The translations under genes and the position numbers were made by a program. Below are positions 1-7,530 of a stretch of 33,634 bases of DNA, in pieces. Each line of letters opens with the position of its first letter. The stretch's first letter is position 1. Location of the stretch: assembly GCA_003962985.1 (NCBI GenBank), contig RXKA01000197.1, positions 1 to 33,634 on the forward strand, given 5' to 3'. The notes below the pieces were generated by a model, which saw only the letters and a program-made list of their open reading frames with translations, had not been told where the DNA came from and ran no database searches. The DNA is from Pseudomonadota bacterium (GTDB lineage Bacteria > Pseudomonadota > Gammaproteobacteria > Burkholderiales > UBA11063).

Positions 1-1020
1 AACCTCTTGGTTATTAGGTTTAAGATGTAGTATTTTTTCTTCCACTGGCTTATAAGATTATTTTTACATATATATTTCATAATTCCAATGGAATACTTGA
101 TTTTATTACTAAAACTGAGAAATTGTTCCAAAAATAGCAAAATAAATTCTAATTTTTACTCTTTGCCAAAAAGTCATTTTTTTAAACTCATCTGTTTTAA
201 AAAAATCTTCATATTCTTTCATATCTTTCAGCGTATAATATTCACTACCAGCGCTTTTATTCATAGCCGCAACGATATTTTTAGCGATTTTACCTTCATA
301 AAAAGAACGTGGATCAGCAGCAATTTGTTCTAAGGTTTTAGCAAATGCTGGATTTTTTACCATTGCACCAACTGGTTTGACATTACCATTGGCATCAAAA
401 TATACATTGCGCACGGCTGGATCATTTTTAAAAACGTCTATTTCTTCATTTAATTCTTTATTAAGAATATAGCTCATTGGAAAACCATTACGTGCTAATT
501 TAATTGCTGGTTGCATTAGCTTTTTCCATGCCAATTTACCACTATCTTGATGAAGTTGGTATAACATCGCAATTTCACCAGGAATACCTGCTGATTTTGG
601 ATCTAACCATGCATCACGAAATTGCATTGGTTTACCATTAGCATCTAAAAATAGTGTTGGCGTTGCTGCTCGTGGTGCCGTCTCACGTCCATCATAAGCT
701 TTTAATTTGCCTTTATAGTAGCTTAAGGTATAACCGCCACCGCCGATACCAGAAGATTGAGGCTCAGTTAAGCTTAATACCAAAGCCGCAGCAATTGCCG
801 CATCTGTCGCATTACCACCATCATTCAAAATCTGATTAGCAGCTTTACTTGACCATGGGTTATTGGTAACTACCATCGATTTCTTACCTGTCGCAATTTT
901 TTGCATTGCTTCTGGAGTTGAAGCTGTTAGTTGAGTATCTGCATAACACAAACCACTACCTAAAACTACACTTGACAGTAATACACTAATTGATAATTTG
1001 ATCTTATTAAATTGCGCCAT
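1..1020 (-). pseudogene. ggt: Gamma-glutamyltransferase, interrupted by a short insertion and cut by the window edge
   Basis: Periplasmic gamma-glutamyltransferases cleave glutathione and other gamma-glutamyl compounds. The reading frame starts at 1020, behind an AGGAG ribosome site, with a signal peptide (hydrophobic residues about 9-26, likely cleavage after CYA). Family motifs follow: GGNATDAAIAA, GIGGGGYTL, DGRETAP and PGEIAMLYQLHQDSGKLAW. The open frame stops after 303 residues, whereas the family is about 560-580 residues long and is cut autocatalytically at a threonine near residue 390, which is absent here. After residue 271 the sequence no longer resembles the family and runs into stop codons. 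From position 54 to 1, in the same frame, YKPVEEKILHLKPNNQEV resumes the expected family sequence (compare YKAVERTPISGDYRGYQV of E. coli). I infer an originally intact gene broken by the element at 55-210. The 3' half lies outside the window, so its state is unknown. Confidence 0.85.
55..210. mobile_element. MITE-like 156-bp insertion inside ggt
   Basis: The segment has no similarity to the gene around it and brings in-frame stops (TAG at 109-111 and several more). Its ends form imperfect inverted repeats: AGATTTTTTTAAAACA read on the minus strand from 208, and AGATTATTTTTACATA read on the plus strand from 55, matching at about 12 of 16 positions. It is flanked by TAT at 211-213 and at 52-54, which fits a short target duplication. 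Removing one TAT plus the insert takes out 159 bp, a multiple of three, and rejoins the conserved gamma-glutamyltransferase sequence (DMKEY joined to KPVEE). It carries no transposase. No second copy was noticed in the window, so its identity as a mobile element is inferred. Confidence 0.5.
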
Positions 1021-1417
1021 AACACACGCTCCTATATTATTTATTTCACCACATTTATTTAATCAGTATTGGAATCCAGTGACCCCAAACCACACAGTTA
1101 TAATCCTCTAATCGATATCGTTAGCTATCTTACTCTATTTACGATAAGTATAATTATATAACAACAGTCTAATCAAAAGCTAAAAACATAACACATTTCA
1201 TTTTATAAAAGGAATTTACTGAACATCGCTAGCGTTAGTGTAGAGATTTAACAACATCTGCCATCTTAGAATAGCAGATCTATTTTCCACGGTATTATTT
1301 CAGGTCTTGAAATGATATAAAAATAGTGCGCCTAATCAATAAGCGCACTTTTAATTAATCTAATTTACCAATTATTTGACTAGCATTTAATCAGCTAATT
1401 TATTAAACATCAATCTC
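1021..1417. other. Intergenic region between ggt and the protease gene
   Basis: This AT-rich gap holds the ggt ribosome site at its left edge, presumably the ggt promoter, and the hairpin terminator of the protease gene at 1325-1349. I see no convincing coding sequence or other ordered element. Confidence 0.6.
1325..1349 (-). terminator. Hairpin terminator of the protease gene
   Basis: Inverted arms AGTGCGC and GCGCACT surround an 11-nt loop. Read on the minus strand the hairpin is followed by ATTTTTATA, and it lies 68 nt beyond the protease stop codon. The plus-strand side also has a T-rich tail, so it may work both ways. Confidence 0.65.
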
Positions 1418-2380
1418 TTATAAATGATAATCTAAATAGCCTCCATTAATCCAATCATAGTAAGCAGCAACACTTACTGATGAAGATGGTGTAGTTGCCT
1501 CTCCACACCCTTCACCACTGCCAAAAGAATGCACACCTGTAACAACTAATCGCTTGTTATTTAGCACAAAATCAGGTCCGCCCGAGTCCCCTTGACAAAT
1601 CTTAGTATAGACTGAATACTCTGAATGACTATCATTATAATAAACCTTACCACCAACATCAATATAGCGCCCATCAGAACCGTCGGTTATTTTGCTAACG
1701 TAACTAGTTGCATAGCGAAGAATCCCTGACCCACCGTCATCATTCTTACTAGCATAAACTACACCATCCCCATTATTAACACCATAACCAACGATAATCT
1801 CAGGTGTATTTGGTTTAGGGTTCTCAGTTGCTAAATATGCAAAATTATATTGTCTGGCAACTGGTTTCTTCAAATGCAAGATTGCCAAATCGTTAAGATG
1901 ATACGTATCAATAATATCTAATGAACCACCATCAACTCCGGCACCTAAAAATGCCTCTGGATGAACAAATACCTGTTCTACAGCATATGTATTTATCCCA
2001 TCTTTACTAGCCACACCTACAGGAATAGATAAGTTTTTAGGTAACATTACCGAGATATTCGCAGCACTAATTACGTTTTTATTAGTAAACAAGACTCCTG
2101 AATTTTTCTTTTCCATGTCCAAAACACAATGTGCGGCAGTCAAAACTGTTTGACTATCAAGTAAAGTACCACTACAAACAAAAGATTGATCACCAATAGT
2201 CGTTGAAATCATGGGAACCGTAGCATTAATCAATTGACTCTGAGAAATTTCTCCGTTCTGAACCAGTGTTGCTGGATTAATAGGATTATTATCTATCGAA
2301 TTAGTTTGGTTTGAATCGCCAACACATGCTGTTAACCCACAAGCAATAGCTAATGCTGCTACTAAAGTCTTTTTCCCCAT
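1418..2380 (-). CDS. Exported trypsin-like (S1) serine protease lipoprotein
   Basis: This is a chymotrypsin-fold endopeptidase of about 320 residues. All three catalytic residues are visible: His84 in TAAHC, Asp164 in NDLAIL and Ser266 in CQGDSGGP. The chosen start at 2380 has a ribosome site (AAAGGTG) and opens directly with a lipoprotein signal peptide ending in the lipobox LTAC (Cys19); a start at 2452 would put 24 extra residues before the signal. A disordered Asn-rich linker (about residues 20-45) separates the lipid anchor from the protease domain. Its substrate is unknown; nutritional proteolysis or envelope processing are both possible. Upstream, a TATAAT at 2420-2425 is preceded at 22 nt by a 19-nt palindrome, with a second copy further out, which suggests activation by a dedicated regulator. 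A hairpin terminator follows the gene. Confidence 0.9.
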   Translation of the reverse strand: MGKKTLVAALAIACGLTACVGDSNQTNSIDNNPINPATLVQNGEISQSQLINATVPMISTTIGDQSFVCSGTLLDSQTVLTAAHCVLDMEKKNSGVLFTNKNVISAANISVMLPKNLSIPVGVASKDGINTYAVEQVFVHPEAFLGAGVDGGSLDIIDTYHLNDLAILHLKKPVARQYNFAYLATENPKPNTPEIIVGYGVNNGDGVVYASKNDDGGSGILRYATSYVSKITDGSDGRYIDVGGKVYYNDSHSEYSVYTKICQGDSGGPDFVLNNKRLVVTGVHSFGSGEGCGEATTPSSSVSVAAYYDWINGGYLDYHL

Positions 2381-2419
2381 TGTTTCAATCACCTTTAAGA
2401 ATTGTTTATAAAAAAATGT

Positions 2420-2466
2420 ATTATAAAAGATGACTAACTCTTTTGTCTGCACCTAAATTTGGTACA
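2420..2466 (-). promoter_or_regulatory. Protease promoter with proximal 19-nt palindromic operator
   Basis: The operator TGCACCTAAATTTGGTACA lies at 2448-2466, a near-perfect dyad with half-site TGTACC. Exactly 22 nt separate it from a TATAAT (2420-2425, minus strand), and no good -35 hexamer is present. The operator would be centred near -43, the usual place for an activator touching RNA polymerase. The promoter of the exported protein at 4172-4705 has the same arrangement. Confidence 0.65.
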
Positions 2467-2521
2467 TAAAATTGAATAAAATGATTAAAATAGGAGAATT
2501 TAATCTAAAAATCATTCTCCA

Positions 2522-2540
2522 TGTACCTAATTTTAGTACA
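2522..2540. promoter_or_regulatory. Distal copy of the 19-nt palindromic operator
   Basis: TGTACCTAATTTTAGTACA has the same length and half-sites as the copies at 2448-2466 and 4770-4788. It sits 74 bp, about seven helical turns, from the proximal copy, and no -10 hexamer lies at the 22-nt distance on either side. An auxiliary site is likely. Confidence 0.55.
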
Positions 2541-2643
2541 GCAATAAAAACAATTCGTTTAAATTCATGTATCATCATATTGATTTAATTTCAATTAGAC
2601 GATCATTTCTTAAAATAAGCAAATTCAATATTTTTTTAACAAA

Positions 2644-2672
2644 TTGACATATCTGCACGAATAACTTAGAAT
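2644..2672 (+). promoter_or_regulatory. Strong sigma-70 promoter of the candidate RNA
   Basis: TTGACA (2644-2649), a 17-bp spacer and TAGAAT (2667-2672) form a near-consensus promoter. The next eight bases, AACGCTCT, are identical to those after the -10 of the tRNA operon promoter at 21432-21460. That suggests a stable-RNA type promoter. Confidence 0.65.
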
Positions 2673-2678
2673 AACGCT

Positions 2679-2836
2679 CTGGCTAAAAGGATGTGTACCA
2701 CACATTTATTTTATTCAAATTCAGTATGTTACAGTACAGATGTAAGTATTGATTAGTTGTTTTGTACTCCTTATTCTTTTTTCATGATATACCCTATTTC
2801 CGCTACACCTATTTGGTAGCGGATTTTTTTTAGCCA
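2679..2836 (+). ncRNA. Candidate stable small RNA of about 150 nt
   Basis: A strong promoter (2644-2672) and an intrinsic terminator (2800-2830) on the same strand bound a segment with no plausible reading frame. The predicted RNA has pairing elements: a 5' hairpin ATGTGT/ACACAT (2691-2705), a long-range AGTACA/TGTACT pair (2733-2768), the terminator stem, and a 9-nt complementarity between TGGCTAAAA at the 5' end (2680-2688) and TTTTAGCCA past the terminator (2828-2836). I do not recognise SRP RNA, tmRNA or RNase P sequence in it. A 6S-like RNA is conceivable but not shown. The transcript ends are inferred. Confidence 0.5.
2800..2830 (+). terminator. Orphan intrinsic terminator
   Basis: CCGCTAC and GTAGCGG pair around a 9-nt loop and are followed by ATTTTTTT. 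No gene on the plus strand precedes it, so it most likely ends the candidate RNA. Confidence 0.75.
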
Positions 2837-3166
2837 TTATCAATTTAGGTTAATTTGTATCATATTATCATACATTAATCACTAGTACTATTTGAAATAT
2901 AAGCAGCTTCATATATTTGGTGAATATCATTTATAATTCTAGCTATTTGTCATAATTAGCTACGCCAATAGGCAATACAGATCATCTAGTTAAATAAAAT
3001 CAATTAAAGATATTTATGTTGACTAATCCCATATTAATTAGCAAATAAATATTTTGGCATTGGAGTTAAATTAATTATCCTGCCAAATAATTCTGCACAG
3101 TTGTTTAGTTCATTTATAAATGAAGCAATATTAATGATGTAAACTCATGGTAATTGCTGTAAAATC

Positions 3167-3198
3167 AAATAAGCAGCAGATATATCTGCTGCTTATTT
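3167..3198 (-). terminator. Palindromic terminator after the MerR gene
   Basis: Perfect 14-bp arms AAATAAGCAGCAGA and TCTGCTGCTTATTT flank a TATA loop. The hairpin starts 5 nt after the MerR stop codon and is followed on the minus strand by GATTTTA. Confidence 0.7.
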
Positions 3199-3203
3199 GT
3201 AAG

Positions 3204-3962
3204 TTAGTTATGTTTCTGGGAAAATAAATAGGCAATGGCTTTATCCATGAATAGCACAATTTCTTGCTCATAACTGGGGATTAACCCCTCTGGAATATCA
3301 CCTGTTTTCATGAGTTCCCACATTTTTCTCCCCAATTCAGGATTTTGATTATATTGAGAATTTGCTGAATCGAGCCATTGCTGCGCCAGCTTTTGGACTG
3401 CTGGTGCGGATGGTTCAAGATTCATTAATGATTTTGCCGTGGCAAAAAACTGTTGCCATAACTGATCGGAAGATAGTTTATTTTCCTGAAAATTTGTCGT
3501 GGCAAAAAAATTTATTTCAGACTGTAAAAAGTTATTTTGCGCCCATTGTTGAACCAATTTGTCATTAGTCATATTAAATACCTCTAAAAGAGTGACAATT
3601 GCTTGCCAGTCAAATTGTTGCTGTTGTGAATAAAGATTTCTGCTATGCTCAATTAGTTGTAAACCTTGTTGCAGACGGTTAATATTTTCTTCTATAATTT
3701 TAGCCTGCAATTCAAGGGTTTCTAGCCAATCAAGCTGGTCGCCATCCAGAATGATTTTAATTTGCTGTAGATTAAAACCAATATGCTTTAAGACCGCGAT
3801 TTTTTGCAGTATCTGTAATTCATTCAGAGAGTAGAAACGATAACCGGCAGTATTTTTATGATGTGGGGATAATATTCCCTTTTTATCATAAAAATGTAAG
3901 GTGCGCACGCTTACGCCGGTTAATTTACTAAATTCTGTTATCGGCCAATATTTATCAGTCAT
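3204..3962 (-). CDS. MerR-family regulator with a TipAS-like effector domain
   Basis: The protein has 252 residues. The N-terminal winged helix-turn-helix is typical of MerR proteins (ITEFSKLTGVSVRTLHFYDKKGIL, then GYRFYSLNELQILQKI), followed by a long dimerisation helix at about residues 75-115. The C-terminal half (about 130-250, with VQKLAQQWLDSANSQYNQNPELGRKMW) resembles the TipAS domain of TipAL and related proteins, which bind thiopeptides or other multidrug ligands. The start at 3962 follows AGGAG closely. The promoter at 3980-4010 has the 19-bp spacer and dyad used by MerR activators, so autoregulation is likely. No obvious target gene adjoins it; the gene stands alone between a terminator and an oppositely regulated neighbour. 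The ligand cannot be told from sequence. Confidence 0.87.
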   Translation of the reverse strand: MTDKYWPITEFSKLTGVSVRTLHFYDKKGILSPHHKNTAGYRFYSLNELQILQKIAVLKHIGFNLQQIKIILDGDQLDWLETLELQAKIIEENINRLQQGLQLIEHSRNLYSQQQQFDWQAIVTLLEVFNMTNDKLVQQWAQNNFLQSEINFFATTNFQENKLSSDQLWQQFFATAKSLMNLEPSAPAVQKLAQQWLDSANSQYNQNPELGRKMWELMKTGDIPEGLIPSYEQEIVLFMDKAIAYLFSQKHN

Positions 3963-3979
3963 TTTTTTCTCCTACCAAT

Positions 3980-4010
3980 AATGTAAACCATCACCTAAGG
4001 TCAGGGTCAA
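3980..4010 (-). promoter_or_regulatory. MerR-type promoter with a 19-bp spacer and operator dyad
   Basis: On the minus strand TTGACC (4005-4010) and TACATT (3980-3985) are separated by 19 bp, the elongated spacing that MerR-family activators correct by untwisting DNA. An imperfect dyad, CCCTGACC TTA GGTGATGG (3988-4006), fills the spacer. It lies just upstream of the merR-like start. Confidence 0.65.
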
Positions 4011-4171
4011 GTCAAATTCATAATTATTATGAACAATTAATACAACCTTGATAAATTTGAAATAAATTCAGCTAGTTTTAAATTTTTATAGCAATTATAG
4101 ATGAAACCGAACGTTATTTATTATGATGTGCGGATGGTAATACTGTTATGGAAGCAGCTATTCACTACAAC

Positions 4172-4705
4172 TTAGAAAATAGTACAATATTCCTGATTAT
4201 CTGTCAAACTATTACTCAGTGTACCATCTACATTAATTATTTTAATTGAACCATCTGGTTTTGCCGCAGTTTTCTTTTGTCCACAATTACTATGTACCCA
4301 ATGAATACCACCTCCTTGTGAATAAGGCTGCCCACATAATTCGATATTAGTACCTATTTTTAAATTGGTAAGTGATTCAGGAACTTGTTTATATGGTTGT
4401 GAAACATCATAGTCCATCGCATAGACATTATCAATTGCTACATCATAGATATTATTAGCGGATTGTTTTTCACCAAGCGGCACAACATTGATGTGTGTAT
4501 GGGATAATTCAACACCACGTTGTAATTTTCCTGAGGAGTATTTAGGATTACTAATAACTGTTGCTGCAAATAACGTACCACCATTTTGATTACATTCAAT
4601 ACTATCAGCTTGTAATGCAGTCGGTGGCGGAGGAATTAAATCTGAATTAGCATATACATTAAATATAAACCCTAGAGCCAGACAACTAAAATAAATCTTT
4701 TTCAT
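4172..4705 (-). CDS. Small exported protein of unknown function
   Basis: The protein has 177 residues when started at 4705, where a GAAGGT ribosome site lies just upstream and a signal peptide begins at once (MKKIYFSCLALGFIFNVYA, cleavage expected near Ala19-Asn20). Mature features are a Pro-rich start (IPPPPTA), an HTHINVVPL segment, a GGGIHWVHSNCG motif and four or five cysteines suited to disulphides. The spacing of the IHWVH motif after a GTNIELCGQPY strand weakly recalls DUF3465-type secreted proteins, a link I cannot confirm. It shares its promoter architecture with the protease at 1418-2380, so the two are probably produced together. No terminator was noticed after it. Function should be treated as unknown. 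Confidence 0.75.
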   Translation of the reverse strand: MKKIYFSCLALGFIFNVYANSDLIPPPPTALQADSIECNQNGGTLFAATVISNPKYSSGKLQRGVELSHTHINVVPLGEKQSANNIYDVAIDNVYAMDYDVSQPYKQVPESLTNLKIGTNIELCGQPYSQGGGIHWVHSNCGQKKTAAKPDGSIKIINVDGTLSNSLTDNQEYCTIF

Positions 4706-4741
4706 AATACCTTCATTAACCATAAAATTAACATTGACATG

Positions 4742-4788
4742 ATTCTAACAGAATCAAACCATAACTGTATGTACCTAAATTTGGTACA
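4742..4788 (-). promoter_or_regulatory. Promoter of the exported protein with 19-nt palindromic operator
   Basis: TGTACCTAAATTTGGTACA (4770-4788) has perfect outer arms TGTACC/GGTACA. On the minus strand it is followed after exactly 22 nt by TAGAAT (4742-4747), about 37 nt before the ATG. Spacing and sequence match the protease promoter. In the other direction, toward ilvD, no -10 stands at that distance. Confidence 0.68.
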
Positions 4789-4959
4789 TGATACCCTATT
4801 AACCAGTTTCAATGCTGCAATCTTGGTGACTTAATTTAGTCACAGCTAATCAAGTCCAAAACTCATTGGTTTTATTTCGAATCAGATAGATAACACATGC
4901 TAAAATTATGCACTGAATCAATCATACCCAGAATGGGTAATTTTATATGTGAGAAAATT

Positions 4960-6636
4960 ATGACAAAATTGAATAAAATCAGTAGTACAATTACTGAACC
5001 AATTTCACAAGGTGCATCACAAGCTATGCTTTATGCAACTGGACTAACCGAAGTTGATATGAAAAAAGCACAAATAGGTATCGCATCAGTATGGTATGAA
5101 GGTAACCCATGTAATATGCACTTACTTGATTTAGCTGATGAAGTAAAAAAAGGCGTTGCGGAAGTTGACATGATTGGGATGCGTTTTAATACGATTGGGG
5201 TTAGTGATGGTATCTCTATGGGTACTAATGGTATGCGCTACTCATTACAATCACGTGAAATTATTGCAGATTCAATTGAAACGATTATGGGTGCACAATG
5301 GTATGATGGTCTAGTGACTATCCCTGGTTGCGATAAAAATATGCCAGGTTGCGCGATGGCAATGATTCGTTTAAACCGCCCAAGTATCATGATTTATGGT
5401 GGTACAATCAAAGCTGGTGAATACCACGGTAAAATTTTAGATATCGTATCAGCATTTCAAGCATATGGTGAATATTTAGCGGGCAAAATCACTGAAGAAG
5501 AACGTCAAGGCATTATCCGTCATGCATGTCCTGGTGCTGGTGCATGTGGTGGTATGTATACTGCAAACACAATGGCATGTGCAATTGAAGCCTTAGGTTT
5601 ATCATTACCATATAGTTCGTCAATCGCTGCTACTCATCCAGCAAAAAAAGCTGAATGTTTCCACGCAGGTGAAGCTGTTAAGAATTTATTGGCTAAAGAT
5701 ATTAAGCCTAGCGATATTCTAAGTAAAAAGTCATTTGAAAATGCGTTCCGTTTAGTAACAGTATTAGGTGGTTCAACTAATGCCGTATTGCACTTAATCG
5801 CGATTGCACGTACTGCAAATATTGATTTCACATTGGAAGATATTCAGAAAATTAGTGATACTACACCAATGTTAGCAGATTTTAAACCAAGTGGTAAATA
5901 TGTTATGGCTGATTTACACATGTTGGGTGGAACGCCTGCGGTAATGAAATTTATGCTTGAGCATGGCATGTTAGATGGGGATTGTTTAACTGTGACAGGT
6001 AAAACTATTGCTGAAAATCTAGCGACATTACCAGCATTACCAGAAGGTCAAGATTTACTACGTCCTCTATCAAATCCAATTAAAGCTGATGGTCATATCC
6101 AAATTTTATTTGGTAACTTAGCATCAGAAGGATCTGTTGCAAAAATTACGGGTAAAGAAGGTTTGGTATTCAAAGGTACTGCACGTTGTTTCGATACCGA
6201 AGAAGATATGATTCATGCACTTGAAGAGAAAAAAATTCAAAAAGGCGATGTAATCGTAATTCGTTACCAAGGCCCTAAAGGTGGTCCTGGTATGCCTGAA
6301 ATGTTAAAACCAACTTCAGCAATCATGGGTGCGGGGTTAGGTAAAGATGTAGCTTTAATTACGGATGGTCGTTTCTCTGGTGGTTCACATGGTTTCATCA
6401 TTGGACACATTACGCCAGAAGCTCAAGTTGGTGGTAATATCGCCTTGGTTCAAGATGGTGACATTATTGAAATTGATGCAGCTAAAAAAACTATCAACAT
6501 GGAAGTCTCTGATGCTGAATTAGCAGCACGTCGTAGTAACTGGACAGCACCTGCCTACCGTTCAACACGTGGTACATTATATAAATTTATCAAAAATGTT
6601 CAATCCGCAAGTCTCGGTTGTGTAACTGACGAATAA
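4960..6636 (+). CDS. ilvD: Dihydroxy-acid dehydratase
   Basis: This cytosolic iron-sulphur enzyme dehydrates 2,3-dihydroxy-isovalerate and its methylvalerate homologue to the keto acids in valine, leucine and isoleucine synthesis. The 558-residue product is the usual length of the shorter IlvD group. Cysteines that bind the cluster are visible at Cys51 (GNPCNMH), Cys124 ([10 protein letters not shown]) and Cys196 ([13 protein letters not shown]). The C-terminal signature is [22 protein letters not shown] place the start at 4960 (MTKLNKI) because the 21 residues before it do not resemble the family; the upstream GAGAAA is only a weak ribosome site. The gene is a single unit with a terminator right after it. 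Nothing unusual is seen in its sequence. Confidence 0.96.
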   Translation: MTKLNKISSTITEPISQGASQAMLYATGLTEVDMKKAQIGIASVWYEGNPCNMHLLDLADEVKKGVAEVDMIGMRFNTIGVSDGISMGTNGMRYSLQSREIIADSIETIMGAQWYDGLVTIPGCDKNMPGCAMAMIRLNRPSIMIYGGTIKAGEYHGKILDIVSAFQAYGEYLAGKITEEERQGIIRHACPGAGACGGMYTANTMACAIEALGLSLPYSSSIAATHPAKKAECFHAGEAVKNLLAKDIKPSDILSKKSFENAFRLVTVLGGSTNAVLHLIAIARTANIDFTLEDIQKISDTTPMLADFKPSGKYVMADLHMLGGTPAVMKFMLEHGMLDGDCLTVTGKTIAENLATLPALPEGQDLLRPLSNPIKADGHIQILFGNLASEGSVAKITGKEGLVFKGTARCFDTEEDMIHALEEKKIQKGDVIVIRYQGPKGGPGMPEMLKPTSAIMGAGLGKDVALITDGRFSGGSHGFIIGHITPEAQVGGNIALVQDGDIIEIDAAKKTINMEVSDAELAARRSNWTAPAYRSTRGTLYKFIKNVQSASLGCVTDE

Positions 6637-6639
6637 TAT

Positions 6640-6665
6640 AAAAAGCTGCCTTATGGCAGCTTTTT
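6640..6665. terminator. Bidirectional terminator between ilvD and the reductase gene
   Basis: AAAAAGCTGCC and GGCAGCTTTTT pair around TTAT. The hairpin lies 3 nt after the ilvD stop and overlaps the stop region of the convergent gene, so it can serve both. Confidence 0.85.
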
Positions 6666-7530
6666 AATTGCTACCGTAACTAATCTTATAACGTGCATAT
6701 AAAAAATTATAACCAATATGTTGAAGGGTTAAAATAGTCAGATGAGGATGGTAGCTTGAATCAAAAGGCGTATTTATACGCCCTAAACTAGCTAAATCAC
6801 CACCAATCTGAACTCCAGAAGTATTTAACCATGCTTCATCGAGTAGCTGTAAGTGTTGTAATTCATGATGATAATATGGTGACTCATTTAAAATAGTTTT
6901 GATTCCAGCACTAAATAATTCTGCGCATAATTTACGAATATCTAAATCCGCATCATGAATAATCTGCCGATGTTGACAGCTCAGATAACGTTCAGTCACC
7001 ACAAATCCATCTGGAATAGTCGTAGGTAATTGTTGAGTAAAAATTACTATCGGCAATGATTGATTCTGGTATAGCGCTTCATGTTGCCAATTGATTTGCC
7101 GACTATCACGACAGACAATAATATGTAATAATTGTTTAGGTTTTGCTAATTGTTCTCGCAAGTCCAACAATTCAGAAATATCAACATAAGCTTGGTAATG
7201 TCCATTTTCATAGCGTAAACTATTACTACCAATAATTACCGCATCTGCAATAGCACGCCCCAATGATAAGTTCCACCAATCAGCATAACGCTCCATATCA
7301 CTAGCTAACCAATTATGTTTGGCAATCGCAAAGCCACTAGGTAAATCAGGATAACATAAGCGTCCATCAGTAGAAAGAGCAAAACAACTAAAAATAAATG
7401 CTTTATTAATAATTTGTGGTAATCTAAAATCAGCATCCAAAATATTATTAATCACGACATTATTAATTGGATAATAGCTAGAACTATCTAAAAGTGGATT
7501 AAATAATAAGGTATTAAATTTTAGCTGCAT
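6664..7530 (-). CDS. RibD C-terminal/DHFR-like reductase family protein
   Basis: The 288-residue protein resembles the NADPH-dependent reductase half of RibD, which shares the dihydrofolate reductase fold. Visible marks are SCFALSTDGRL near residue 47 (family: S.DG), the ADAVIIGSNSLR segment near residue 95 where cofactor binds, and a C-terminal ILNESPYYHHEL...LLDEAWLNTSGVQIGGD region equivalent to the family's EGG..L and DE......GG. The usual EGG is changed to NES, so substrate use may differ from true pyrimidine reductases. No deaminase domain is fused. The start at 7530 has AGGAA upstream and overlaps the end of the permease gene by 17 nt, so the two are probably translated together. Its true substrate (a riboflavin intermediate, a pterin or another) is unknown. 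Confidence 0.75.
   Translation of the reverse strand: MQLKFNTLLFNPLLDSSSYYPINNVVINNILDADFRLPQIINKAFIFSCFALSTDGRLCYPDLPSGFAIAKHNWLASDMERYADWWNLSLGRAIADAVIIGSNSLRYENGHYQAYVDISELLDLREQLAKPKQLLHIIVCRDSRQINWQHEALYQNQSLPIVIFTQQLPTTIPDGFVVTERYLSCQHRQIIHDADLDIRKLCAELFSAGIKTILNESPYYHHELQHLQLLDEAWLNTSGVQIGGDLASLGRINTPFDSSYHPHLTILTLQHIGYNFLYARYKISYGSN

Larger units (their letters stand above)
2381..3203. other. Long intergenic region with two operators and a candidate RNA gene
   Basis: No protein gene is supported here. The region contains the protease promoter (-10 at 2420-2425), two 19-nt palindromic operators (2448-2466 and 2522-2540), a 7-bp inverted repeat GGAGAAT/ATTCTCC between them (about 2493-2520), a strong promoter with a hairpin terminator bounding a candidate RNA (2679-2836), and the MerR terminator at 3167-3198. 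The 2840-3160 stretch is AT-rich with nothing I can name. Confidence 0.6.

Noticed and set aside
2381..2452. An N-terminal extension of the protease from 2452
   Set aside because: It would put 24 residues before the lipoprotein signal and run across the promoter and operator; the start at 2380 has a good ribosome site.
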